NCBI RefSeq assembly: GCF_001949145.1 | Contig: NW_019091396.1 | Location: forward strand, 414,320 to 478,319 | Direction of reading: 5' to 3' | DNA length: 64,000 nucleotides | DNA from: Acanthaster planci | Taxonomy: Eukaryota; Echinodermata; Asteroidea; Valvatida; Acanthasteridae | In this document: positions 23,101 through 36,700 of the stretch, one piece after another | Numbering within the stretch: the stretch's first letter is position 1 | Layout: every line of letters starts with the position of its first letter | The notes under the pieces: generated by a model | The model's input: the letters and a program-made list of their open reading frames with translations, nothing else | What the model was told of the DNA's origin: nothing | Databases searched by the model: none | Made by a program: the position numbers and the translations under genes

Positions 23101-26100
23101 TGTACAAAGTCTTCACGTTGGCAACTTGGCGCCTTCTTCCGCATGGAGTTAAATCCTGTTTGTTGAGCATTGTTTTTTGACTGCTAAGAATATAAGTTTC
23201 AACCAGTCAGAGGTTTAAATATTTCTCGCTTTAAAATATTTCCGAGCCGTTCAAAAACCTGCTTATTTATTTGACGTCAGGACTTTTAAAATTTTTTTAG
23301 GTATACGCGAGCATGTAGCAGGTGTACCAAGAGTCTGAAAAGATAGTAAGCCCAACTAAATGTAGTTTGATAATTAACTTCACTTGACACAAAAGGAAAT
23401 AGAGGCAAGCAAAATATGAAAAATCCAGCATTTTTGTGCGAACAATCGATGTAACATCGAAGTTTTTTTCCAAGGATGACATGACAGTTTTTCTCATGAA
23501 GAATGTGAATTCTCATCAGCATAACACCAAAAAGCAACAAAACACACTTTACAGTAACAATTAACGATAGGATTATGAGACGCAAAAGTACTTTTCAAGT
23601 GTTTCAACTTTTTATTTCATCTTATTTGGTCAGCGAGCCATTAAAATGCCCTATAATAAACACAGGCTCTTAAAATCAAGTTGTGCCGCTTTTCAGTAAA
23701 AAGGGTCCCCCCATTCAAGCATGCCTCAATATGCGTAACGCTGTCAGCATCGTAAAGGTGAAATACGAGTTTTGTTTTCCATCAGGTCTAGTGATCAGAC
23801 TAAAATGTGTCACAAACTCTGTTTTCATTTCTTGTGTTTACTGACATATTATCTCTGGATCGCCACAAGCAAATAAGATGAAATAAAAGCATTGTCAAGC
23901 TAACAGTGGCAAGTACAAATACCGCCAGTTGGCATTTTGTGTTCAAATATTAAAGACACCATTTACTTGCACTGTTTTGTGGACACCCTGCACCAGTGAA
24001 GTGGTAGCTCGTCGATCCACCACACCCCTCATCACAGTGAAAAATAGAGGCAGAGTTGACTGACCAGAAACGGCCCACACAGGAAATACAACCGCGCCGA
24101 TGTGACACACTGCTCTACGGAAACAAAATCTGTCAAATTTCCCCTGACATTTCCACCATACTTGCCTTTTATTGATTTCAGATTTCGTTCTTGATCAAGG
24201 ACATGGAAAAGTAGACGAAAACAGAAGTAGGGCACATTGTCAGAACGAATCTCAGAAGGGTCACTGACACCGCGGGAATTATGGCTCCATGAAGAGTTGT
24301 TTGAAATGTTGCAACTTAGGCAAAAATAACACCACGATGGATTAATTGGGAATCCGTTGACGTGGTCCGGTAACAGCGGTAATAAAAGCCGTCCCAAGGT
24401 TAACGGTATGCTGCCGATGCTGGCGACACTTGCTTGCAATTTAATTTGCACCACTGTGAAAGTCTTTTCTAACGATAATTGGAATCGTTTGATTGGCAGA
24501 AACGGCCCTGTGTGATACTCATCACGTTGAATTCGTTTTCAGAACTTTTGCCGATCTTGGCGTCAAAATCCAATTTTGTTATTTTGTTGACGTGGTTTTA
24601 GACTTCAGGCCACTTTCTCCATGCGAAACTTGCTGAATTTACAGCGAAGGTTTGTTGTTGCGTTATTTAATAAACTGAAGAATTCGCTAAAAGTGGTTTT
24701 ACATCTAATCTCTATACATCTATTTCATTTTAATGATTAGACCAATGGAGTTTACATAAATTAGCCTCCAGATGCGCGTATTGTGCCTCCTTTTTCGGTA
24801 TTTCAATTTATAATTCTTATTTCAAAGCGCCAAAAACAAGCAAGCACAAAACGGACACTTTTTAAAGGAAAGTATCCAACAGTACCACTGCCACCTTTGG
24901 ATATTTGCGAACTACAGTCAGATGCTCTCGGGCTTCCAAGACTTTAAGATAAAACTTCACATTTATCAAAACCGGGCCCAGTGTATGGACAAAAAGAGTA
25001 CATGTCACTGGTTAATATTCGTAGCATTTGCGGGCTTAAATTCCTTTGAGATGGAGCTTGCGAGTACTCATAATAAGCAGTATTTGTTGCATTGATGCAT
25101 ATACAGACATCGGCATATAATCTTCCACAGACTTTCTTAAAATATTTATGGGTATTCCATAAAGTGCTTTCAACTGGTTCGCCTGCGTGGAATTTGGACA
25201 CGGAGTGTGTGCCTCCAGGGGATATGATGTGATTAGGGGGTCGAGTTACCCCTGACATCACCAAGACATTATACTCGTAAATAAAAAGGGGGCCGCTGAA
25301 CCAGCTAACGAGACGTAATAGTGACCTTTACCGAGGTCAAGTGACTTTTAAAGAGCAATGTGTCCGACGCGATACTAGGCTGTTGTAATGATAGGTTTTA
25401 CGACGCAGGAACATTATCTTCCATTCACTAATCGCCAATGTCCCTGACTTGAAAAGATTGCTGGGTTATGGTACAACCTTCAATTAAATGCACAGACGGC
25501 ACGGATGTTGACCTACATGCACATGGGCATTTGTGCACGTGCAGACACCCACCCTCATGCACATGCATGAAAGTTATCGAGGCACGACTTTTATTTTGAA
25601 ATTCATTCGTTGATTACTCTAAAATGCTTTAGAAGAGGATCATCTACTATCTGTATGGTCATCAAAGTTCTGTTTGAGTACAGTGTGGGTACAGCCGTTC
25701 CTCAAAAAGGAGTTACGATAGTCATATAAGAAACACCCCGTTAGGCCTACGCTCTGAGGAACACTTCTGTCTTAGGTTCACTGAAGTTTTCTAAATTTGG
25801 CAGAGTTGAAATGTCTTTTCCATGAAACGTCTGTCGGTGAATTTGTTCTAAATAGGAAGCGCATTTATTTCAGTACATCTTGTTCAAAGCGTGTCTCGAA
25901 GGCAGTCGCTTCGTTAATCTCTGACATTATATAATATATGTCCATAGTTAGCCTTTGAGAAATTCAAAAGACATTCTTCACTGTTTCTCGACCCCCCTGT
26001 ACACCCCGACATTGGCACTCGGGAAAACATCAGAAATCAAACTGAAATAAATAATGAAGTTGTACAAAATGTCAAAATGATTCCGAATGAAAAGCAGAAT

Positions 26101-27762
26101 GTGTTGACGCTCTGTGAGATCAGGAGACAACCATCAATCAATCAGTGGTCTGTTTATCCCAGAATGTTTGACTTTTATCTTTCTGGAGAACAAACAAGTT
26201 AACAACACCAGTGGATGAATTCTGCAAGAATGACTTTACTTGAAACTTAGTGTTTAGGGATTATTTTCAGTGTGTGTTGATGGGATAGGGCTACGGCATT
26301 ACAATATTCCGGTTGCTTTGGATATCTCATTGCTTTATCAAAGAGGAAATGTTCATGTATATGAAGTTTGAAGGTTACCACGTGAGTGGAACTGGAGAGG
26401 AATGTGCACTATAACATGTGCTTTATGGTAGGGCACGTACTGTACTGTACACTCAGACTGATTGATTAATACCCTGATAAATGATTCCATCTGACCTGTG
26501 TTACTTCGAACAGATAATGGGTAAAAAAAAAGACAAATTGAAATATCGACAAATTCATCGGACAGATTGTTCAGGATTTCAGATATAGCCATCAACTGCA
26601 CGATTTGATCGGTGTTCAGCGACTTAACACAATTTACAATGCAAAGGGAAATATCGATGTAGTTTTCCGTATTTCACTAGGCTGTGAAAAGATAGAGATG
26701 ATGTACCAGACATCACATCCCGGACAAACTCAAACTCTTCAATACCAACGTTCTTGAAAGCTGGCACTCCATCGTACAACTCTTAGGTTTACGTTCTGAT
26801 TTAGCGCCTTTCCGTTTATACCAACATTCTAACGCCTTTGCTCACTTCATTTATCAACCAGCAACACAAACATTATTTTGCCACCGGCCGTGTTAAGTGT
26901 CAGGCGATAAATCAAACTTGTTACACGGACGGGATCCATCAATGCAAGCTGCATGCACCGTCCTCGTTATAGCCGGGTCATGTGCCCCAGTAAACACCCC
27001 TTCCCTCTGTACCTTTTCTTTCGGATTTCCGTTTGCTTACTCTTTCAAAGACATTTGAAAAGAGACCGATAATTGCCCAATAAAAAGCACCCGTTGCTGG
27101 CAAGGTTCCCTTCAGTCCATTCTCGTTTGATGCGAATCCACCCTCAATTCACTCTTAGATTCTATCTTTTTTAGTTCAGTCAGGTTCATGCATGCACCAG
27201 TATTGGTGAACTCAATTTTCGTGGTGTCTCAGACCTACAGTGTTTCTGTAGAACAATGTTCACGCACAGGTATATCACTGCTTGTCTTGCTAATTTGAAC
27301 TAACATACTGGCACACCGGAAAATCCCATGAATTTTGGCCAAGAGTAAAGCTGCAAATCAGATTTTGATGTTTGAGCTGCCTGTGTGGTTTTTTTTATTT
27401 TAGGGGTATGTTTTGTTTCTTTGTTTTTTGCTCTTTGGTATTTTCCGTCAGAATGATTCCCATCCTTGTCAAGACCGAACTTGAAATAAACAATTTGTAA
27501 TTGAAAAGACTGTTGAGCAGTCATGAAGCCAAGGAGGTCTTGGACGGGCTTTGGCGAGGGGCCTGAGCCGCCTCTCCCGTGAAGGAATTTAAGGAAGATA
27601 AAACAATTAAGACATACATTTGACAACTTACCCTTTAAATTAAAAGAAATTTTCATTCCCCCACTACCCACACACCACCCAAAGTAAGAGATGTCCCAGG
27701 AGCTCCACACTGATAGGAGAGACTAATACGGTAGTTTTTATAACTGAGGAAAACCCAAAGTC
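20166..27762. other. Long interval before the mucin gene; no gene supported
   Basis: About 7.6 kb of AT-rich sequence with short frames only. The larger ones (22547-22834 plus, 24454-24032 minus, 27710-27300 minus) show no domain or splice partners. If the mucin gene has an upstream non-coding exon, part of this is its first intron. The ATG at 27763 is preceded by AACCCAAAG, which could itself be an acceptor. Confidence 0.4.
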
Positions 27763-30700
27763 ATGGACAGCACTGTAAATAACCTCTACTATTCATCATC
27801 TTCCACTACAGATTCTTCAAGAATGCCATCGCCAAATTCACAACAGGGAGCTCAGCCTCAATTACATGGATTCTTGACAATGGCTCAACCAGAGAACGGT
27901 CCACTGGGAACCTCAAGCGCTGCTCCGAATTCCCAAATCCATAGGAAACGGTCGTCGGGTGAACAACTCCCATTCAAGCGCACTACTTCCAAACCGAGGC
28001 GGCATTTATTGCCAAGCGGCGCTACTCAGGCTGGGATTGTCTACGTTCTGATTTTCTTATGCGCATTACTTGAAGTAGTAACATGCAAGCCTCTTACAGA
28101 ATATGCACGCCGGGCCATAACGGATAAGTCGTCGTCCCACCTCTTCGAAGACGGTTCAGCCATGGAACTTTCCTTCCTCCATGTTTCAGGTCATGAGTCC
28201 CCAGACGACATGAAAACGACGTCAAGTGCCACCCCTCGTTCACTAAGTGTGATTTCCGAAAGCCCAGTTACCGTAAATGACGCAAGACCAAGGAATCAGA
28301 GTCAAACCCAGGACAGTGGTTCGGGGCTTCAAACATCAAGAGTCTATTCTACAAAGAATGTGCCTAACATATTTCCCCTTGGCGGGAAAATACCAGTGAC
28401 AGCAAAAGACATCCCCCTGTATTCAGGAGACGATCTCATGTATAGCACATTTCAGGAGACCTTTCCATATTCTAACACTGGAAATTCTAGAAGGACCACG
28501 CCCATTCCAAACAAACACGAAGGAAAGTTGGCTAGTGAAATGCTCTCTACGTCACCCGCATCGCCAGTTGACAAAGTTACCATGGCGACGGGCATGAACC
28601 GCACTGTGCATGAATCCGCTCACAATGCTAACATTCAAATTTCCACGGAAGCCTCCGTAACTCAACTCAAACATGAAGCAGAGGTGACTGATGAAGCAAA
28701 AACTACAATGCCCACCTCCCATGAAAGGAAGCCTAAAATAGAGATAAATTCCAACCACAAGCGTCATGAATCAACGGAACATTCTGACCCATCAAGCACA
28801 CCCAAGAACAAACCCACCACAGACAAACATCGAACGAAGACGACAGATGATGAATTGATAACCACGCCAGACGCCCCGCCTGATAAATCTGTCACATCTC
28901 CAAGTAGCAACACTGAAGAGATTGTTTCTAGGGAAACCGCAAGTGTTCAATTCATCTCAACCTCTGTGCCTGACAGCGTAACAACAAACACAGCTTTCGA
29001 AGAATCTGTAATGCCGTCTGCCTCCAACTCCGAGGCAGTCGGCCTTGCCACTTCACACGAATCATTCAACCACAGGTCAACTACAGTTCATCGGAAAGGG
29101 GTGTCAACCTCAACGAACTCCCCCAGTCCTACTTTCGACGAGATTAGTACCTATTCAGAGTTTAGCGATCGCTCAACTTTATCACAGGGTCAAAGAAATT
29201 CGTCTGTAAGAAATGGCACAATGGAAGTTACCAACAAAACCTTGACGACTCTCCAGTATTCCCCGCTTGCACGTCAGACCGACAGTGACGTCACCAAGCT
29301 TCCAGTGCAGACTCGAATACGTCACGGCATTACGGAGTCAAATAGCGGATTCACTGAAGAAAGACATCCATGGATTAAATTACAGGGAAGAACTTCGATT
29401 GTGACCGATCCTCAAACATCACCTGAATCTTCGTTACAATCAACAAAGTTTGCAAATCTGGCAACAGTGAGTTCAACTAAGAAGTCAACGGATGCATTGA
29501 TACCAACATCCTTCCTTTTCCAAAACCCAAACAAAGATAACAGTGCCCTGACGGATTCTCCCAAAAATGAACACTTATCACCTCCAATACTTCAGGATAA
29601 ACATGAGAGAATAACATTATCGGCTAAAAGTGGAGTTGTAGAAACAAACATTCCTTCCGTTACAGCATCCACTAGAAATAAGTTTGCCACTACTCCAATG
29701 GAATCAGAGAGCGCTTCTACTTTAAAATTCTCCACAAATACGTATGAAATGACAGACAACGTGGGCCAATCATTAACTGACAAATACACAGTTTCTGAAA
29801 TGTCAACAGAGGGTTCCCCAAGCTCTACGAGTCAATTCGCAACGAGCTTTTATAGCCAGACGACATTAGGACACAGAATTTCATCGCAACCAATGCCAGA
29901 AGCTTCTGCAACATCGCCAACTACAGAAATGGAAAAGATCGTGGCCACATCTAAATCTCCTCCGAACCAAAAGGCGTCAACAGCTAAATCCACTGTCACC
30001 CAATTACCCCCAACGAATTTTCCTACCCAAATGGTGGCTGGGGTTTCGCCAACGGCGACCGAGGGAGCAACAGTGTTTACAAGTTCAACTTCTAATCCAT
30101 TTGGGCTGACATCTCCAACATCTCACGGCTTGTCTGAACCGTCGAGAATTCTTTCGTTGCCTTCATCAGTTTCAAGCGACCTCGTTATATCCCTAACAAC
30201 TACCTCGGCTACTGTACCCATGAAACCAGGCAAATCTACAGCAACATCAACCACAATCAAACCGTCAACTGAGCAAATACCCAGGATTCTCTGGCCCCTT
30301 ACCATGTCACCGGAGTTAGATTCTAACACTGAAGAAATTAGCCCGACAACAACAACTCCTGCCAAGCTTGATTTTACTTCCCGTCATTTGGAAACTAACA
30401 CTTCTCCATTGTTAAAAACAACAACTCCTCCAACGTCGAAATCGACAGCTTTTCATATGTTAAAATCGACAGCTGAGCCCACGTTGGAATCAGCAACCGA
30501 ACTTATATTGGAAACAGTGGCTTCCCCCTTTCAGCATTCGACAACTCAACCCTTGCGTGAATTGAATACTGAGCCCATGGAGTTACCAGTAACATCCAGG
30601 TGGAATCTACCAGAATCTACATCAAAGCAAATGCCTGAATCTACGACTGAATTCACATTGGAATCAGTAACTAACCCCGTGCTTGAATCGAAAACTTCCC

Positions 30701-33700
30701 CTGTGTTGTCGGGTTCTCTCTGCAAATCTGCCACCCCAAGGTCGGAACCAGAAACCTCTACTGTCTTGTCATTAGCAACTTCTGCCACAATGGAATCAGT
30801 GACTACACCAATATTGAAATTAGCTGCCTCTACCGTGCTTAAAAGAACAACTTCCCCAACACAACAATCTACAAAACATTCCATACATTCATCAGAATAT
30901 ACAGCTCCCGCCATGCAATCCCCAACCTCTAAAATCAGTGCATCAAAAACCTTCCCGATGCTTGGGTCGACAACATCTTCTGTTTTGCAGTCGACAAATT
31001 CTCATATGCTTGGGTTTAACAGTTCTTCAGTGCCGTCAACAACAAATCCAATATTGGATTCGGCAATTTCGACCATACTGGAATCACCAACCTCTACCAT
31101 AACAGAGTCGGCATCTTCCCAGAGTAGTGAGGTGGTAACTTCACATGGAGCGAAATCAGTAACCTCACCTGGAGCGAAATCAGTAACCTCACCTGGAGCG
31201 AAATCAGTAACTTCACATAGAGCGAAATCAGTAACTTCACTTGTAGTAGGACCAGTTACTTCTCCCACTCCGGAATCAGCAACTTCACCTATATTGGCAT
31301 TAATAACTTCCCCTATGTTGTATCCTAAAACTACTCCCTATATAGCACCGACAGCATCTTCAAGTGTGAAATCGAATTCGTCATCTACTTCAGAATCATC
31401 TCCAAAAGCAACTTCCATGCAAGGATTGAAAACGTCATCCAGGTTGGACTCATCTTTAAAAGCCACTCCCATTGAGAAATATACAACTTCAACTATATCG
31501 CCCAAAGTTGCTATCAGTGTGGGATCAACAGTGTCACCTATAAATTATTTCGAATTATCTTCCAAAGCTGATCCCAGTCAGAAATTGACAACGTCAGCGC
31601 TCTTGGAACCAGTCACACCTAAGCTGGAATCGACAACGCTCCCTATTTTCAGATCACCTCCAAAAGTCACTTCCACTCTGGAATTGACATTGTCACCTAT
31701 TTTGGAGTCATCCTCCAAAGCTACTGCCATTCCTGAATTGACAACATCAGCGCTCTTGGAGCCGTCCTCCAAAGCTACTTTCAGACTGAAATCGACAAAG
31801 TCACCTATTTTGGAGCCATCCTCCAAAGCTACTGCAGGTCTGGAATGGACGACGTCACCCATGTTGGGGTCAACCCCCGAAGCTACTGCCACACTGGAAT
31901 CGACAATATCACCAGTTTTGGAGCCGTCCTCCAAAGCTACTGCAGGTCTGGAATGGACAACGTCACCCATGTTGGGGTCAACCCCCGAAGCTACTGCCAC
32001 ACTGGAATCGACAATATCACCAGTTTTGGAGCCGTCCTCCAAAGCCACTCCCACTCTGAAACCAACAACGTTATCTACTGTGGAAACGTCATCCAGAGCT
32101 ACATCAAGTCTTGAATCGACAACATCACCTATTTTGGAGTCCTCCTCAAAATTCTCTCTCTCTCTGGAATCAACAATGTCCCCTATTGTGGAAACATCAT
32201 CCAAAGCTACATCAAGTGGGGATTCGACATTTTTTGGGTCATCTCCCCAAGCTACTGCCAGACTGGAATCGACAACATCACCTGTTTTGGAGCCGTCCTC
32301 CAAAGCCACTCCCACTCTGGAATCGTCAACGTCACCGATGTTACAACCTGAGACTTCTCCAATGCTTTCTTCTCAAGCTATCCCCATTTCGAAATCAACA
32401 GCCTCAACCACGGTGGAATCAACAGGGCCAGCTATGCAGGAATCAACCGATTTTTCCTCCTCATTGAGTTCTCTCATTTGGGCAACAACTTTTCACATGA
32501 TGAAATCATCAAGTACATCTGGTCGGGAATCTACAACTTCTCCCTCACTAGACTCATCCACTGCTTCCATGTTGGAAGCATCAAGTACTCCAATTTTTCA
32601 ATCAGCCTCTTCTCTGGTAGTTTCTGGAACTTCAGCCATGGCACCGCCGACAACTGTTTCTGTGTTGGAAACAACTACTCTCTCTACTGAACTAAGTACT
32701 TCTTCAGCGAAATCGACAGTGTCTTCATCAGCATCGCCTCCTGAATCGACTTCTCCTGTGATGGGATCTGTAACCTCCTTGCATAAATCTTCTCTTATGC
32801 CTGAACTGAGTAGACCTGTCGGTGGTTTGTTGAAATCCACACCAACCTTGCTTGTATCAACAACTGCTCCTACGTCCAAACCGACGCCGTCCTCTCAGTT
32901 GGAACCCACAACTTTCTTGCGTGCAGCAGCATCTTCTCCTATCATGCCCAAAATGTCAACTTCTCCTTTGTTGAAATCAACAACTTCATTTCCACAAATG
33001 GATACTTCTCCTTCTTTGAAATCCACAAGAATCTCGCATACACCAACTTCTATGCCTGACGCAACTTCTTCCATGCTCCCACTGACCACTTCTTCTCTGT
33101 TGAAATCAATGGCATCATTGCCCAAATCACCAACTTCTCCCGTGGTCGAAATGACTGCTCCCCAAATGTTTGAATCCACAACTGTCACAGCTACCCTGCC
33201 CGAATCTTCAACCTCTCTCATTCCTGGACTCGGAGCTTCTTTGTTGGAATCCACAACTCCCTTGCCTGAGTCAACATATTCTTATGTGTCCAAACGAACT
33301 CCGTCGTCAACAAAATCCACCGTTCCCTCGACCGAATCATCAACTTCTTCCGTGCCTGAACTTGTTACTTCTCGTTTGTCAAAATCCACAACTCCCTTGC
33401 CCGAATCTTCAGCTGCTCCTAAACTGGAATCTCGTACTCGTTTATCAGAATCAACAATCCCCTTGCTTGAATCGACAACTGTGTCCGTTTCTCAAATGAG
33501 TGGATCTCCTGTATCGATATCGTCTGCTTTCCCTTCGGTAGCATCTACATCTTCGCCCCTGGAAACATCTGCAACTGTACCATTGATTAGCAGAAGAAGC
33601 TCGACTTCCGAAATGCCTCATGCAGAGGCAACTGCAGCTGCGCTGATCACTGAGGACATCAGGACTGACAATAGAGGTAAAAGCATTTTCGTGGGAATGC

Positions 33701-36700
33701 CACAAAGCTCACATGACAACTTGTATGCCTATCCCACTTTGATTTCCCAGGGGGTGCAAGCGGTTATTTCAAGAGAGCACCAAAAGCAGAAATTTGCTCA
33801 CTTGTGTTCACTTCAAAATTTCAAATGGGGGTGGGGCACGGCATTCTTGGGGGGGTGGGGAGTCGTGCTCCTTTGTTCCACCCTTCTTGTAGTTTCACCA
33901 CTGATTGTAGTCTTATTTTTTTTATTAAGTGACATGTGTTGAAATTGTGAATATGGTTTTAATATGTTCTGTGCTCACAAGGATGTTATTTTACGTTTGT
34001 AGTCAATGAGTGCGACCTGCTGCAAGCCTTCAGTTGTCACCTGATCACAGAGACGTGCGTTGATACGAAGGACGCCTATCGCTGCAAATGCAGACGGGGA
34101 TTTTACAGAGACCAAACTGGCGCCTGTAGTGGTAAATAAAGATCATCATAGAGAGCAATCCGAGGAAACGGCTCAACTGCGATGGCGCCACACTTCACTT
34201 GTACACATGACGCGCGCATGCATTTGCAAACTCAAAGAATCCTATTGGTCGGAGAGGTATGTAACGCGCGACTGCCACCTTTCCACGAGCGTGGTGCTAC
34301 CGCAGTACTGGTTTCTAAGTATGTTCGCTCGTCGAATCTCACCATGTATATCTATAATACGGGCGATTCACAATAGCCCCCACCAAGAATTTGCAGCACG
34401 TTGGCCAATCATAACGCGCGAAATTTGTCGACCCTTTCCAAACGCGCATTGGGTCGACAAATTTCGCACACTGTGATTGGCCAACGCGTTGCAAACTCTT
34501 GGTGGCGCACTATTGTGAAACGGCCGTATTATTATACAAATAATGACTGTGTATGAGTGTGATGGTAAGAATAATTTCATGAAGTGACCGAGGGAATGTT
34601 TAATTTGATATGGCTAAGCCCTTAATGTCACCAAGTGACAAAAAATAAAGCTTCCATTTACATTTGGAATAGAACTTCTAATTTTGTAATGCGGCAATTG
34701 ATGCATTGCTTCAGTGACACGTGAGCAATGAATGACCGATCATATTACTTGGAAATGGAACCAGAACATAGACAACATAATAGGATTTTGAAATATCTTG
34801 GCATCGAGCTTTTTGACTGTTTTGTACCTAGTTGCTTCAAGGGAGCAATTGAAAAAAAAGACATTTCTTCCGAAATATCCCAAGGTGAAAAAGACAAACG
34901 GAGGATACTGCTGCTAAAATTCCCGAATAAACGAAGACATCTTGAGGCCTTGTTGCCCTCATGCAAGGTTCCGTTCAATTTTCAAGTTTCACTTATTCAA
35001 ACTAAAATTCTGACTTCCTTTGAAATATTCCTTTTCCTAGAGGGAATCTCTTTCTTCGGAAGACTAAAGATAGATGCTTTTATTCACGAAGAAAACAATG
35101 TGATACCAGCTACTTACACTCCAGACCTAGAAGATCCAAATACAACAAGTTTTCTAGAGCTTTCTGAACTCATAAGAAATACGGTAAGTGCTCTCAAGTC
35201 TCTTCTTTGTAAAACAAAATTCGAAGAATTCATAGGTCCGTAGTCTTTGATTTACACAACTTCCTTTCCAATCAAATTCAAGGAATATTAAAATTTCCTC
35301 GATAATATTAAACTGACAGGAATATAATCACCCTACAGTGACATTATTTCAGTATCAAATGTCAGTTTATGAGTATGGCGTGTTCAATGTACCATGCAGT
35401 GAACTTACGAATGATGTTCGACGAATGTTGAGAGCGGGTCATATTTTGGCACCTCTAGCGTATGTACCTCTCGTATACATTTTGCCAGATTTTTAAGTCA
35501 CTTTGAACGTTTCATATTTTACAGATCGACTTCGTATTTCAGCAAGACTCCAGAACAGAGACACTGTATCGAGGCTGTGATGTGATTCGATTCAGGCCCG
35601 GTAGTATCGTCACCGAGGTGCAGATCATCATGGACGGGCGATCGTCTTGGAATGACACTAACCTGGAAATCGTGCTCACTAATGCCGTGGAAAATGGGAC
35701 TTTTCTGAACCATGGGGGCTTTATTGTGGCTGCAAATTCCGTACTTGTGACTCGTAAGTCTCTTTCAAAGTTAACCAAGCAAGTTTTTTAGTCTTTGTGG
35801 AAACCACTGAAGCAGTTTCAAAATAATGATGATACAGTCTTTTTGGAATGAATCTTTTTTTTTTTCTAGCGCTACATAGGAGCATACGGAGTCAAGTAGT
35901 GATGCATTTTTTATTGAGTAAATATGCAGAAGTTTTCTCTACTGTTGGGCCGTATCTGAATTACTTGGCAGCGGCTTGAAATTACGCACAAGTCTATGGT
36001 AGTGGGTGACTGCAGCCAGTTCCCATAGAGTCGCGTGCAATTTCAGGCTGTCACTAAGTGATTCAGACGGGGCCTATTTTTTTCCGAAGCTCTTGATGAG
36101 TGTGCACAGAATCTTCATGATTGCTCTGAGTATGCTACCTGTCATGACCAGCCGACACGCTTCACTTGTGTATGCAGTGAAGGATACAGGGACCTAAACC
36201 ATCAAGACGTAATTCCGGGAAGATATTGCGAGCCAGGTAAGGTGATTATATCGGGGACCGGAGGTTTGGAGGGTTGGAGCTGAGTTGAGGACAGAGATGA
36301 GGGATTTTTTTCAAGTGGAGAGGCATCGTTAAACTTAGGCTCTGTCTAAAGAGGTGTCAGAGACTGACAGCACAAAAAGTGTTTTGCCCGGACTAACCCA
36401 GCGACAAATCACGCATTTACAGTGTAGTGGTGCCCATTACAAGTCAAACCAAGTGCAGCAAATACCAAGTCTGGTCAACAGGGGATGAATGCTGGCAATG
36501 GAAACATAATGTGTGCTGTTTAGTTTCAGATTACTTGAATTTATCTTTTGACTGAATGACGTGTTATGCTGAACACTTTTAGAGACATAGATGTTTCCTC
36601 TCAAGCGCAAGGTTGCAGTTAGCCAAAATACAGAAAAAATTATCATTTGCTGAATTATAATGCCAAAATTTCATCCTTTTTTGCAGTTTCCCTGAAAGTT

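Noticed and set aside
31578-32315. Long minus-strand open frame (245 codons) opposite the mucin repeats
   Set aside because: It is the mirror of the repeated Ser/Thr codons on the plus strand and has no domain of its own.
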